Assembly: GCA_024228115.1 (NCBI GenBank) | Contig: JAAETT010000249.1 | Location: 1-64,000 of the forward strand | From: a bacterium | GTDB lineage: Bacteria > Myxococcota_A > UBA9160 > UBA6930 | Length of the DNA: 64,000 nucleotides | Direction of reading: 5' to 3' | Shown: positions 24,796 to 34,003 of the stretch, piece after piece | Numbering within the stretch: position 1 is the stretch's first letter | Layout of the letters: each line of letters starts with the position of its first letter | The notes under the pieces: generated by a model | Database searches by the model: none | The model's input: the letters and a program-made list of their open reading frames with translations, nothing else | What the model was told of the DNA's origin: nothing | Position numbers and translations under genes: made by a program

Positions 24796-25931
24796 GCAAG
24801 CGCCTCGCGGTAGAGCACCTCGACCTCGTCGGCCAATCGTTCCGGCGTGAAACAGGCTTCGGCCCGCTTTCGCGCCTCGGCGCCGAAAGCCCGCCGTTTC
24901 TCGTCATCATCGAGGAGCGCTTGCCAGCCGTCCGCCAAGGCCACCGGATCGTCGGGCACGAGCAGGCCCGTCTTCCTGTCCACCACGATTTCGGGCAACG
25001 CTCCGCGGCGTAGCGTGACAGCGGGAATGCCCGCGGCCGCAGCTTCCAGGAGCGCACGACAGGTACCGTCGCTCCCCGGCACGAGGAAGGTGAAGACATC
25101 CATGCTGCGCAGAACGTCCGCGTAGTCCTCGCGGCGGTAGCCTGCGAACACGACCCGATCCTCCAATCCCATCCGCCGAGCCGGTTCCTCGGCCAGTTCG
25201 GAGCGCCGGGTCCCTCGACCGATCACGAGCAGGCGGAATGCGGGATCGCGATCGGCTTGAAGCCGCGCTGCCTCGAGAAGCAGATCGAAGCGACGATGGG
25301 GCTGCACGCGGGCGACGATCCCCACGACGTGGTGCTCGGGGGCCAGCCCGAGCGCGCGTCGCAGATCTGCATCCGGGGCGACAGGGCGAAAGCGATCCAC
25401 GTCGACCGCCCCGAACACCCCACGGATCGCGCGACCGCGGCGCAAGGCGCGATTGCTTCGTGCTGTTTCAGGAGAAACGCACAGCAGCCCATCCGTCCGC
25501 GCGCCATACAACCAACGATTCCACGGGCGATCCGCGATCTGCTCAGCGATGCGGTAGGAGCGAACCACGGCCGGGCGCCCCGAAATGGAGCGCCGCCCCG
25601 CGGCGCGCAACGCAAGAACGTGATCCCGGGTATGCCAGGTATGGACGAGTTCGATTCCGTGCTCGTCGATCAAGCCCCGCAACGCGCGAATCGTGGGAAG
25701 ATCCGAGAGGGGCCTCACACCGCGGCCGCGTGGCAACTCCAGAGAAGGGATCCATCCGAGCTTTCGCGCTTCGCTGCCGACCGAACGATCGGCGCTCTCC
25801 GGCGCCGACGGACATGCCAGCCACACCTGATGACCACGTGCCCGCTGACCTTCCGCCAGACGAAGCATCGGTTCCGCCGGCCCGGTCCATTTCCAATCGC
25901 TCGTCAGCTGAAGCACCCGGAGCGGGGACAC
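24792..25931 (-). CDS. Glycosyltransferase family 4
   Basis: A 379-residue GT-B transferase. The N-terminal domain starts RVLQLTSDWKWTGPAEPMLR with ELVHTWHTRDHVLAL. The C-terminal GT4 domain shows HHVVGIVARVQPHRRFDLLL, FRLLVIGRGTRR, DRVVFAGYRREDYADVL and the donor-binding EAAAAGIPAVTLRRGALPEI. It probably adds a sugar from an NDP donor to an LPS or glycolipid acceptor at the inner membrane. Coupled by one base to the GT2 gene upstream and four bases to the kinase downstream, it belongs to the same envelope-sugar transcript. Confidence 0.85.
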   Translation of the reverse strand: MSPLRVLQLTSDWKWTGPAEPMLRLAEGQRARGHQVWLACPSAPESADRSVGSEARKLGWIPSLELPRGRGVRPLSDLPTIRALRGLIDEHGIELVHTWHTRDHVLALRAAGRRSISGRPAVVRSYRIAEQIADRPWNRWLYGARTDGLLCVSPETARSNRALRRGRAIRGVFGAVDVDRFRPVAPDADLRRALGLAPEHHVVGIVARVQPHRRFDLLLEAARLQADRDPAFRLLVIGRGTRRSELAEEPARRMGLEDRVVFAGYRREDYADVLRSMDVFTFLVPGSDGTCRALLEAAAAGIPAVTLRRGALPEIVVDRKTGLLVPDDPVALADGWQALLDDDEKRRAFGAEARKRAEACFTPERLADEVEVLYREALA

Positions 25932-26752
25932 TATTCCGACCGCCTCGCTTTGCCAGCATCTTGCGCTTCTTCATCGGCCCCGAGATGGTCGAATTCCCAT
26001 TGCTTGGCGTACTTCAGGAAGACGTGAAAGGCCGTGGCCGCGGCGATGATGAAGCCGGGCACTCCGTCCCGGAAACCCTGCTTGAGAATGAAGGCACGCA
26101 GGAAGCGTGTCGGTGGCCGAAGGATCATGTCGCGGAGGGCATGGCGGCGGCCGCGTCCCAGATTGGCCCTGGCCTGGATGCTGCTGAAATCCTGGATGCG
26201 ATCGACCTGATCCGCCAGATCCCGATAGCTCCAATGATAGGCCTCGCCGCTGAACCGTCCCTGGCTTCCGATCCCAGCCGTGAGCTCGACCCGACCATGC
26301 GGATTCGTGCCGACCCAGCGGCCGGCCCCGTTTCGGAAGACACGGAGCTGCCAATCCGGAAAAAACTCGCCGTGCCGGATCCAGCGACCCAGATGCCAAG
26401 TCACCCGGTTGATCTCCATGCCCACGACGCCTTCTGCGCCGCCTGCGAGAAACGCCTTCAGCTCTGCCGCCAGCGGATCGCTGAGTGCCTCGTCGGCATC
26501 GAGAGCCAGCACCCACTCCGCCTGGACCTGACCCAGTGCAAAGTTCTTCTGCTCGATATTCCCATCATACGCGCGCAGAATCGTCTTCGCGCCGGCCTCG
26601 CTTGCCAGTTTTTCGGTGGCGTCCCGGCTGCGATCGTCCACGACTACGACGATCTCATCCGCGAACGCAACGGAGGCGAGACAACGGGGGAGATCCCGCT
26701 CCTCGTTGCAGGCGATGATGCAAACACTGAGCTTCGGACGAGGGACGTTCAC
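25931..26752 (-). CDS. Glycosyltransferase family 2, WaaE/KdtX-like
   Basis: A 273-residue GT-A enzyme: LSVCIIACNEERDLPRCLAS at the start, DEIVVVVDDRSRDAT, the DxD motif VLALDADEALS near 80-90, and W..G...GEFFPDWQLRVFR in the middle. This layout matches the LPS beta-glucosyl/heptosyl transferases of the WaaE/KdtX group. The C-terminal part has an amphipathic or membrane-associating PGFIIAAATAFHVFLKYAK segment. It starts within the rel stop codon region (four-base overlap), tying LPS sugar transfer to the stringent-response gene. Confidence 0.85.
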   Translation of the reverse strand: MNVPRPKLSVCIIACNEERDLPRCLASVAFADEIVVVVDDRSRDATEKLASEAGAKTILRAYDGNIEQKNFALGQVQAEWVLALDADEALSDPLAAELKAFLAGGAEGVVGMEINRVTWHLGRWIRHGEFFPDWQLRVFRNGAGRWVGTNPHGRVELTAGIGSQGRFSGEAYHWSYRDLADQVDRIQDFSSIQARANLGRGRRHALRDMILRPPTRFLRAFILKQGFRDGVPGFIIAAATAFHVFLKYAKQWEFDHLGADEEAQDAGKARRSE

Positions 26753-28902
26753 GAGCGCACACGCTCGACGGCCAGAACACCCTTTACCTTCTGGATATCC
26801 TTCATCATCTGACGCAGCGTCGTCACATCACCGACCCAGAGATCGAAAGTCTGGGTCGCCGTCGTATCGTCATGCGTATCGATGCGCGCCGAGCCGATGT
26901 TGATTCCGGCCGCAGAAATCGTCTTGGTCACCTTGGCCAGAAGTCCCGGCGCATCCCGCGAGGTGACCTTGATGCGAATGCGCCGCTTGATATCCGAGGC
27001 TTCTTCCCACTCGACATCGATACAACGCTCCTTGTCGAGCTCGAAGGCAACCCGGCACTCTCGGGCGTGGATGGTGACGCCGCGACCGCGGGTCACGAAA
27101 CCGATGATCTCATCGCCGGGGAGCGGCGAGCAACACTGACCAAAGCGCACCAACACGTCGCCATGGCCGTCGACCCTGATTCCGGAACCACTGGTTTTGG
27201 GCTCCCTGCGGAAGAGATCGCGGAGCTTTCTCCCCTTGGTCACCTCCTCCGTCGGCGTTGTCTCCAGCTCTGGCCGAAGCATCTCGAGCACGGCCCGGGG
27301 AGAGACGCGTCCGTAGCCGACCGCAGCAAACAGATCCTCCACGCCGCCCTTGACAAAACGAACGACCACCGGCTCGAGTTCCCCACTCTCCAGCACGCGA
27401 GCCAGGGAGACTCCGGCCTTGCGCAGCTCTCGCTCGAGGATTCCGCGGCCGAGCTCGCGACTGCGTTCGTTCTCGGCCAGGCGTACGGCGTGGCGGATGC
27501 GGCTCTTCGCCTTGCCCGAGACGACGAATTCGAGCCAATCCTTCTTGGGTGCCTGGTTCGGGTTGGTCATCACCTCGACCGTGTCACCACTCTCGAGCTC
27601 ACGGGAGAGAGGCCGCATGGTTCCGCTCACCTTCGCGCCGGAGCAATGGTCGCCGACCTCGCTATGGATGGCGTAGGCAAAATCCAGGGCCGTCGAACCG
27701 CGGGGCAGGTTGATCACATCGCCGTTCGGCGTGAAGATGAAGACCTCGTCCGCGAACAGATCCACCTTGACCGTATCCAGGAACTCGTGCGGATCGTCGA
27801 GCTCCTGCTGACGCTCCAGGAGTTGCCGCAGCCAGTTGAAGTTCTCGTCGTCCTGTTCGCGCCCGCCGTGACCCTTGTAGCGCCAATGAGCGGCGATCCC
27901 GAACTCGGCGTGGAGATGCATGTCTTCGGTTCGAAGCTGAACCTCGATGCGCTCGCCGTAGGGCCCGATCACCGTGGTATGCAGGGATTTGTATCCATTG
28001 GCTTTCGGGAGGGCGACGTAGTCCTTGAAACGACCCGGAACCGGAGGCCAGGTCGAATGCACGAGACCGAGCGCGGCATAGACCTGCTCGGTGCCGCCTT
28101 CCAAGACGATCCGAAAAGCGATCACGTCATAGATCTGGTCGAGGCTCAAACCCTGGTCGGCCATCTTCCCATGGATCGAAGCCATGTCCTTGAGACGACC
28201 CGAGACCACGCCGGAGAGGTCGGCCTCCTCGAGCGCCTTGGCCATGATGCCCTTGACCTCTTCGATGTAGCGCTCGCGCTCGTCGCTTCTTCCCCGAAGC
28301 ATGCGCTCGAACTCGATGACGACATCCGGGTGCAGGGTTCGAAAGGACAGATCCGCGAGCTCGCGCTTCATCCAATCGATGCCAAGCCGATGGGCCAGGG
28401 GCACGTAGATGTCGAGAGTCTCCTGGGCGATGACCTGTGCCTTCGCCTGCGGCATGAAATGAAGTGTCCGCATGTTGTGGATGCGATCAGCGAGCTTGAT
28501 CAGCAAGATACGGATGTCCTTCGACATCGCGACGAGCATCTTGCGAAAATTCTCTGCCTGACGCGCGCGAGCCGAACGAAACTGGACCTTCGAGATCTTC
28601 GTCAGGCCCTCTACCAGGAACGCCACCTCCTCCCCGAAGAGCCGCCTGATCTCCTCGAGACTTGCGAGCGTATCCTCCACCGTGTCATGCAGGAGGCCGG
28701 CGACGATCGTCACCTCGTCGAGCCGCATGTCGACCAGGATGCCCGCCACCTCGAGTGGGTGGATCAGATAGGGCTCGCCCGATAGGCGCTCCTGTCCCTC
28801 GTGAACCTTTGCCGTGAAGACATAGGCCCGCTGCAAGAGTTCGAGATCGCACTCCGAGTCATACTCGAGCACGCGATCGGCGATGTCGTTGAAGCGCAGC
28901 AT
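26749..28902 (-). CDS. rel: Bifunctional (p)ppGpp synthetase/hydrolase
   Basis: A 717-residue stringent-response enzyme. The HD hydrolase domain is intact, with HPLEVAGIL and GLLHDTVEDT (His-Asp at 72-73) and NMRTLHFMPQAK. The synthetase domain has RFKDYVALPKANGYKSLH, the RxKD form found in bifunctional Rel/SpoT rather than the ExDD of dedicated RelA, and AEFGIAAHWRYKGHG. A TGS domain (VFIFTPNGDVINLPRGSTAL) and a C-terminal ACT domain (about 640-717) complete it. It should both make and degrade (p)ppGpp. 164 bases separate it from gmk upstream, where rpoZ often lies; none is seen here. Confidence 0.95.
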   Translation of the reverse strand: MLRFNDIADRVLEYDSECDLELLQRAYVFTAKVHEGQERLSGEPYLIHPLEVAGILVDMRLDEVTIVAGLLHDTVEDTLASLEEIRRLFGEEVAFLVEGLTKISKVQFRSARARQAENFRKMLVAMSKDIRILLIKLADRIHNMRTLHFMPQAKAQVIAQETLDIYVPLAHRLGIDWMKRELADLSFRTLHPDVVIEFERMLRGRSDERERYIEEVKGIMAKALEEADLSGVVSGRLKDMASIHGKMADQGLSLDQIYDVIAFRIVLEGGTEQVYAALGLVHSTWPPVPGRFKDYVALPKANGYKSLHTTVIGPYGERIEVQLRTEDMHLHAEFGIAAHWRYKGHGGREQDDENFNWLRQLLERQQELDDPHEFLDTVKVDLFADEVFIFTPNGDVINLPRGSTALDFAYAIHSEVGDHCSGAKVSGTMRPLSRELESGDTVEVMTNPNQAPKKDWLEFVVSGKAKSRIRHAVRLAENERSRELGRGILERELRKAGVSLARVLESGELEPVVVRFVKGGVEDLFAAVGYGRVSPRAVLEMLRPELETTPTEEVTKGRKLRDLFRREPKTSGSGIRVDGHGDVLVRFGQCCSPLPGDEIIGFVTRGRGVTIHARECRVAFELDKERCIDVEWEEASDIKRRIRIKVTSRDAPGLLAKVTKTISAAGINIGSARIDTHDDTTATQTFDLWVGDVTTLRQMMKDIQKVKGVLAVERVRS

Positions 28903-29066
28903 GCTGGAAAAACGCTTTCAAAACGAGGCGTTGCCGAAGAATACCGGAGTGGGGACGCAGCGACCAATGCGGGCGTGGGGCGCCTTGGCCTCGACCTCTC
29001 GTCAGCGATCGCCTCGCGGGTCGGATTTCGGGGCCCCTAACGGAGATGGAACCTCCGCTGTCCCCA

Positions 29067-29720
29067 TCAAGTCCTCCCAGGAATGGGCAGAACACCCTTC
29101 AAGCCTTCGACGACCCGCGCCCGCCCAAAGCGCTCGCGGACTTCTCCTGTGGTGCCGCCCCGTTCGGCATGGATGATGGCGAGCATGGCGTCCGTTGCTT
29201 TGGCGGCCTCGTCGTTGACGATCGCGTAGTCGAACTGGTGGACCGCCGCGAGCTCCACATGGGCAGTCTCCAGGCGCTTGTCGATCGCCTCCTCCGAGTC
29301 CGTCCCCCGGCCTCGCAACCGCGATTCGAGTGCTTGCCAGGACGGCGGAAGCAGGAAGACGAGGCGCGCATCGTCTCGCCTGGCTCGCAGCTGGCGGGCA
29401 CCCTGTACTTCGACCTCAAGCAGGAGATCGCGGCCTGCGGCCAGGGGCGCATCAATCGAAGCCCAGCTCGTGCCGTATTGGTTGCCCGCGTACTCCGCGT
29501 GCTCGACGAAACCTCCGGCCGCGATCATCTCCGCAAAGGCCTCAGCACTGACGAAGTGGTAGTGCACACCGTCTGCCTCACCTTGACGGCGCGGGCGGGT
29601 GGTATGAGAGATCGAGAACTCCACCTGATCGTCTCTCTCGACCACGGCTCGACAGACCGTCGTCTTGCCCGTTCCCGACGGGGCCGAGACCACGAACGGA
29701 ATGCCGCGCGGCCCGCTCAA
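29067..29720 (-). CDS. gmk: Guanylate kinase
   Basis: A 217-residue kinase that makes GDP from GMP with ATP. The P-loop is [10 protein letters not shown] (12-21), followed by [20 protein letters not shown] for GMP binding, [14 protein letters not shown], and [30 protein letters not shown] is the lid and Arg-rich segment. Length and order are standard. Its start overlaps the remA stop by four bases. gmk next to remA, yicC and rel is a common arrangement in related bacteria. Confidence 0.96.
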   Translation of the reverse strand: MSGPRGIPFVVSAPSGTGKTTVCRAVVERDDQVEFSISHTTRPRRQGEADGVHYHFVSAEAFAEMIAAGGFVEHAEYAGNQYGTSWASIDAPLAAGRDLLLEVEVQGARQLRARRDDARLVFLLPPSWQALESRLRGRGTDSEEAIDKRLETAHVELAAVHQFDYAIVNDEAAKATDAMLAIIHAERGGTTGEVRERFGRARVVEGLKGVLPIPGRT

Positions 29721-29983
29721 CCCGTTTCCCCATCCGCAACGAGGCGCGACGCGATCGTCTCCGGATTGATGGCCGAGAGGATCACGAGATCGCTATCCGT
29801 CAGGAGGATCGAACGGGTCCGCCGTCCTTGGGTCGCGTCGAGTAGTTTTCCACGTCCTGCCGCCTCTTCTCGGAGCCGACGCATGGGAGCGGACTGGGGG
29901 GAAACGATCGCGACGACTCGTGAGGCCATGACCAGGTTGCCGTAGCCGATGTTCAAGAGGCGCGGGCCAGCGTCGTCATTCAT
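29717..29983 (-). CDS. remA: RemA/DUF370 family regulatory protein
   Basis: An 88-residue protein with the complete RemA pattern: [50 protein letters not shown] and [15 protein letters not shown]. The Bacillus member is a DNA-binding oligomer that activates matrix genes. In proteobacteria its role is not settled, but the gene is regularly placed between yicC and gmk as here. It follows yicC by 24 bases and overlaps gmk. Confidence 0.92.
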   Translation of the reverse strand: MNDDAGPRLLNIGYGNLVMASRVVAIVSPQSAPMRRLREEAAGRGKLLDATQGRRTRSILLTDSDLVILSAINPETIASRLVADGETG

Positions 29984-30007
29984 CGCGTCGCCCTCATCAC
30001 TGCCAGC

Positions 30008-30892
30008 CTATTCGACATTCTGCACCTGCTCGCGGATGCGTTCGACCTCCGTTTTCAGATCGACGACGAAATGGGCCAGTGGCGCGTCGTTGGCCTTCGA
30101 CCCCACGGTATTCGCTTCGCGCATCATTTCCTGCAACAGGAAATCGAGCCGGCGCCCGCAGGGCGTCGCTGCATCGGCGGAATCGAGAACATCACCGAAT
30201 TGCTCGACGTGGCTGCGCAGGCGCACCAACTCTTCCGTCACGTCGAGCCGGTCGGCGGCGATCGCGACTTCCTGGTAGAGGCGCGCCTCGTCGAGGTTCC
30301 CGATCTCTTCGCGGAGTTGATCGGCACGCTTGCGGATTCGCTGCTTTGCGGCCGACACGACATCACCGGAGCGAGCCTCGAGCGATGCGACCAGGCCAAG
30401 CACGGCCGACAGCCGCCCGCGCAGCTCGCGCTCCAAGGCCTCACCCTCTCGAAGGCGCATGGCCAGGGCTTCCTCGGCTGCCCGGCCGAGAGCTTCTTCG
30501 AGAACCCCTTTGGCGCCCTCCACGGAAAGCTCCTGCTCGACCAGTCGTGCAACACCCGGCAGGGCTACGAGCTGTGAAGCAGGAAGTCGGGTTGCCTCGC
30601 CCCCCGCGAGTTCGGTCGCGAAGCTGCGATATTGCTCCGCCACCTCCGCATCCAGGACCAGCTGTGCGCGCGGCGACGAGTTCTGCGGGAAGGCGACGGA
30701 TGCATCGACCTTTCCGCGCTGGAAACGATCCCGCAGGAGTTTCTTCAGCCCGGCTTCGAGTGCCGAGAACACACGGGGTACCCGAAGCGAGACATCGAGA
30801 TGCCGGTGATTGACGCTGCGAACCTCGACATAGATGGGCAGCCCCTCCACCTCGAGATCCACCCTTCCAAAGCCGGTCATCGAATGGATCAC
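30008..30892 (-). CDS. yicC: YicC family endoribonuclease
   Basis: A 294-residue protein with the YicC start IHSMTGFGRVDLEVEGLPIY, the SVNHRHLDVSLRVPR segment, a central helical region, and the DUF1732 C-terminal end containing GRRLDFLLQEMMREANTVGS and DLKTEVERIREQVQNVE. E. coli YicC is an RNase that acts on small RNAs. The ATG overlaps the stop of the heptose kinase gene (ATGA), so it is translated with the LPS operon. Confidence 0.94.
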   Translation of the reverse strand: MIHSMTGFGRVDLEVEGLPIYVEVRSVNHRHLDVSLRVPRVFSALEAGLKKLLRDRFQRGKVDASVAFPQNSSPRAQLVLDAEVAEQYRSFATELAGGEATRLPASQLVALPGVARLVEQELSVEGAKGVLEEALGRAAEEALAMRLREGEALERELRGRLSAVLGLVASLEARSGDVVSAAKQRIRKRADQLREEIGNLDEARLYQEVAIAADRLDVTEELVRLRSHVEQFGDVLDSADAATPCGRRLDFLLQEMMREANTVGSKANDAPLAHFVVDLKTEVERIREQVQNVE

Positions 30893-31908
30893 GAAGCGCG
30901 CCCACCCGCCCGTGCAGCATCCGCCGCAGCCGGGAGGAATGCGCGAATCTCCTCCGGGGTTGCCGTCGCCGTACCGAGCTTGCCGACCACGACACCAGCA
31001 GCGGCATTGGCGATCACCGCAGCTTCGAGCAGGGATGCGCCCGCCAGGCGCGCCAAGGTGAGGGCGGAAATCGACGTATCGCCGGCGCCCTGCACGTCGT
31101 ACACTTCGCTATGGGCGATCGGGACGTCGACGGGCGAGGCGTCGCCTTCGAAGATCGTCATGCCATCGGCGCCGCGGGTCACGATCACGTCCGAACCACC
31201 GAGACTCCGCCGTAGTTTCGCGACGGCACGCTGCAGATCGTCTCGATTGCGGATGCGGATACCGGTGAGCTGCTCGACTTCACGTTGATTCGGCTTCACC
31301 AGGTTCGCACCCCGAAAGCTCGCCACGTGGTCCTTCGGGTCGACCGTAACCGGCAGGCCAGCGGCCCCCGCGCGCGCCATCAGCCCCTTCAAGACGCGCT
31401 TGTGCAACAGGCCTTTCCCGTAGTCCTCGAGTACGAGCCCATCGCTGCCAGGCAGGGCAGCTTCTACTGCAGCCAACAAGGCCCGGGAAGCGCCTCCGGA
31501 AATCGGCTCCTCGGTCTCCCGATCGAAGCGCAGCATCTGCTGGGAGCGGGCCTCGACCCTCGTCTTGCGCGTGGTCGGCCTGCCTTCCTCCCGCACCATT
31601 CCCTGAACGTCGACACCCAGATCCTTCAGCAGATCGATGACCCGGTCGCCGGCCCCATCGTCTCCCACCACACCACAGAAGCGGCAGACGGCACTCATCG
31701 CGACCGCGTTTCGCACGACGTTGCCCGCGCCACCGAGGGCGATCGATTCGCGGGTGACATGGACGACCGGAACCGGTGCCTCCGGACTCACCCGATCGAC
31801 ATCGCCCCACAGATACTCGTCGAGCATCACATCACCCACGACGAGCAGACGCACCCGGGCGAAACCCGAAACGAGCTTGTCGAGTCTGCGTCGATCGAGG
31901 CGGGCCAT
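30889..31908 (-). CDS. rfaE1: D-glycero-beta-D-manno-heptose-7-phosphate kinase (HldE domain I)
   Basis: A 339-residue PfkB-family kinase that phosphorylates heptose 7-phosphate at C1 for ADP-heptose, the LPS inner-core donor. It shows VVGDVMLDEYLWGDVDRVSPEAP compressed at the start (VGDVMLDEYLWG at 25-36), the ALGGAGNVVRN substrate motif, and the C-terminal DVQGAGDTSISALTLA with the catalytic Asp. It corresponds to the first domain of E. coli HldE only; the adenylyltransferase half is absent and must be encoded elsewhere, as are gmhA and gmhB. Two heptosyltransferases lie upstream in the same array. Confidence 0.93.
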   Translation of the reverse strand: MARLDRRRLDKLVSGFARVRLLVVGDVMLDEYLWGDVDRVSPEAPVPVVHVTRESIALGGAGNVVRNAVAMSAVCRFCGVVGDDGAGDRVIDLLKDLGVDVQGMVREEGRPTTRKTRVEARSQQMLRFDRETEEPISGGASRALLAAVEAALPGSDGLVLEDYGKGLLHKRVLKGLMARAGAAGLPVTVDPKDHVASFRGANLVKPNQREVEQLTGIRIRNRDDLQRAVAKLRRSLGGSDVIVTRGADGMTIFEGDASPVDVPIAHSEVYDVQGAGDTSISALTLARLAGASLLEAAVIANAAAGVVVGKLGTATATPEEIRAFLPAAADAARAGGRAS

Positions 31909-33023
31909 CAGCGCGTGAGCCCCCGGTCCTCGAGCTCCCGAGCTGCTTGATCGACTCGATCATCTGCTTTCTGGGTTCGGATCCATTCGAGCAGATTCCG
32001 CATGCCATCCTCCAGCGTCATCGTCGCTGAATACCCGAGTTCCTTCTCGATGCGGCTCGTATCGGCGAAGCAATGGCGGATGTCACCAGCCCGGTACTTC
32101 CCGACCACATCCGGCGGGTCGGGAAAATCGAGTTGTTCTCCGAGAATCTCTGCGATCCGCAGCACGGAGGTCGAACGACCCGTACCCACGTTGAAGACCT
32201 GCCCGTTCGCCTCGTCCCTCCCCATCGCAAGCAGATTCGCCTGGACGATGTCGGAAACGTGCACGAAATCCCGACTCTGGAGACCATCCTCGAAGATCAT
32301 GGGCCGGTGCCGGTTCATGATGCGCGAAGAGAAGATGGCCATCACGCCGGTATAGGGATTGGAGAGCGATTGGCGCGGGCCGTAGATGTTGAAATAGCGC
32401 AACGCGACCGCGGGGATGCCGTAGGCCGCGCCCACCGCAAGAAACATCTCTTCGTGATCCCGCTTGGTGATCGCGTAGATCGACGTCGGGAGGAGAGGTT
32501 TCTCCTCGGGCGTCAGAATCGGCTTCAGCTCTCGCCCCTCGTCGTCATGCATCTCGAAGCGCTGCGCCGCCAGAGCCGATTCCGGGCGCAGCCCCGGAAA
32601 TACGGCCGTACCCTCGGGCGATTGATAGGCGCCCTCGCCATAGATCGACATCGATGAAGCCACGACCATCTTCTGGATGCGATCCCGGCGGGCCACGATC
32701 TCCTCCAGCAGTACCGCAGCCCCAACGCTGTTGACCGAGACGTATTGCTCCATCTCGTACATGGATTGGCCGACCCCGACCGCTGCCGCCTGGTGGAAGA
32801 CCTGATCCACGCCGTCCAGTGCCCGTGCCACGGCCGCCCGGTCGCGAACGTCGCCCACCTGCAACTCGGCATCCGGATGCAGGTGCGCGGGACGCTCGGC
32901 GCCCTCCCCATGTACCTGAGCATCCAGGTTGTCCAGCACGCGAACACGATGGCCCGCCGCGACCAGGGCATCGACAAGATGAGACCCTACGAAACCGGCG
33001 CCTCCCGTCACGAGCACATTCAT
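31908..33023 (-). CDS. NAD-dependent epimerase/dehydratase (extended SDR, nucleotide-sugar)
   Basis: A 371-residue extended short-chain dehydrogenase. The NAD motif is VLVTGGAGFVGSHLVDAL (3-20), followed by HQAAAVGVGQSMYEM, the catalytic Ser in VASSMSIYGEGAY and the catalytic Tyr-Lys in YAITKRDHE (YxxxK). LRYFNIYGPRQSLSNPYTGV matches the substrate loop of UDP-glucose 4-epimerase-like enzymes. Between catalytic Ser and Tyr it carries a longer insert than GalE. The product is probably a nucleotide sugar for LPS. The ATG overlaps the GT2 stop, and the frame above 33023 is not family sequence. Confidence 0.88.
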   Translation of the reverse strand: MNVLVTGGAGFVGSHLVDALVAAGHRVRVLDNLDAQVHGEGAERPAHLHPDAELQVGDVRDRAAVARALDGVDQVFHQAAAVGVGQSMYEMEQYVSVNSVGAAVLLEEIVARRDRIQKMVVASSMSIYGEGAYQSPEGTAVFPGLRPESALAAQRFEMHDDEGRELKPILTPEEKPLLPTSIYAITKRDHEEMFLAVGAAYGIPAVALRYFNIYGPRQSLSNPYTGVMAIFSSRIMNRHRPMIFEDGLQSRDFVHVSDIVQANLLAMGRDEANGQVFNVGTGRSTSVLRIAEILGEQLDFPDPPDVVGKYRAGDIRHCFADTSRIEKELGYSATMTLEDGMRNLLEWIRTQKADDRVDQAARELEDRGLTR

Positions 33024-34003
33024 GCTGTTTCCCCTTCTTGCTTGGCTGCGCGCGGCGCACGAAGCCCTTCGTTGTCCGGGCAGCCCCGAAGATGCCAGCG
33101 CAATACCCGCCAATCCTGTTGCCAACGCTCTCGAGTCGAGGACGAGAGAAGTGCAAGGGGGCCACGCATCGCCACGTAGAGCAACGCCTTCGTGATCCGC
33201 AGGGCCTTGATGCCGGCAGCTCGTGCAGCGCCGCGATTCTTGCGGAAGAAATGATACAGGGAGCGGTGATATTCGATCCGGGTCTCCGCCGGGATCTTCT
33301 TCTTCGTGCTCGCGCCAAAGATGTGGATCACATGAGCATCGGGGATGTGCATGATCTCCCAGCCAGCCGCCGCGATGCCGTAGCACCAATCCGTTTCTTC
33401 GAGGAAGAAGAAGTAGTCCTCGGGCATCGGACCGACCTGGTCGAGCACCTCCCGACGCACGAAGAGACAAGCCCCGAGCACCGCTTCCACGGGAATCGGC
33501 TCCGCGTGCTCGTAGCGTTTGGATGGGAATCGGCGCGGAAAGAACTTCTCGAGCACTCCCTTCGGGATCAACTCCGTCGCCAAGCTCGGATAGTTGTGAA
33601 TGCAGTTCTGCTTGGAGAGGTCGGGATTCAGGAGTTGGGGCCCGACGACGCCGACCTTCGGATGGGCGTCGAGATATCGCACACATTTCTCGAGAGCGTC
33701 GGGAAGGACGACGGTGTCGCTATTCAAGAGAACGGAGTAGCGCCCCTTCGCCCGTGCCAGGCCGACGTTGTTCCCGGCAGCGAATCCGATGTTCTCCGGC
33801 AGGGCAAGAACGCAGGCCCAGCCGAACCTCCCGCGCGCAGCCTCGACGCTGCCGTCCTCGGAACCGTTGTCGACGACGAGCGTTTCGACCTCGATTCGAC
33901 CCTCATCCTGCCGACCCAGGATCTCGCGCTCGATGGATTCGAGCGCGTCGAGCAGGACATCTCGAGCATTCCAGGTGACGATGACAATGGAAAGATCCGT
34001 CAT
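33020..34003 (-). CDS. Glycosyltransferase family 2, rhamnosyl/WbbL-like
   Basis: A 327-residue GT-A transferase: LSIVIVTWNARDVLLDALES, TLVVDNGSEDGSVEA, NIGFAAGNNVGLARAKG and the metal motif LLNSDTVVLPDALE. The later YFFFLEETDWCYGIAAAGW matches the GT2 acceptor-side ED motif of WbbL-like rhamnosyltransferases. A basic hydrophobic C-terminus may hold it on the membrane. The start is ATG 34003, which overlaps the waaF stop by four bases; the ATG at 34042 adds a Gly/Arg lead. Confidence 0.86.
   Translation of the reverse strand: MTDLSIVIVTWNARDVLLDALESIEREILGRQDEGRIEVETLVVDNGSEDGSVEAARGRFGWACVLALPENIGFAAGNNVGLARAKGRYSVLLNSDTVVLPDALEKCVRYLDAHPKVGVVGPQLLNPDLSKQNCIHNYPSLATELIPKGVLEKFFPRRFPSKRYEHAEPIPVEAVLGACLFVRREVLDQVGPMPEDYFFFLEETDWCYGIAAAGWEIMHIPDAHVIHIFGASTKKKIPAETRIEYHRSLYHFFRKNRGAARAAGIKALRITKALLYVAMRGPLALLSSSTRERWQQDWRVLRWHLRGCPDNEGLRAPRAAKQEGETA

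Noticed and set aside
26872-28785. 637-codon plus-strand frame opposite rel
   Set aside because: No domain, and rel is intact over the full length on the other strand.
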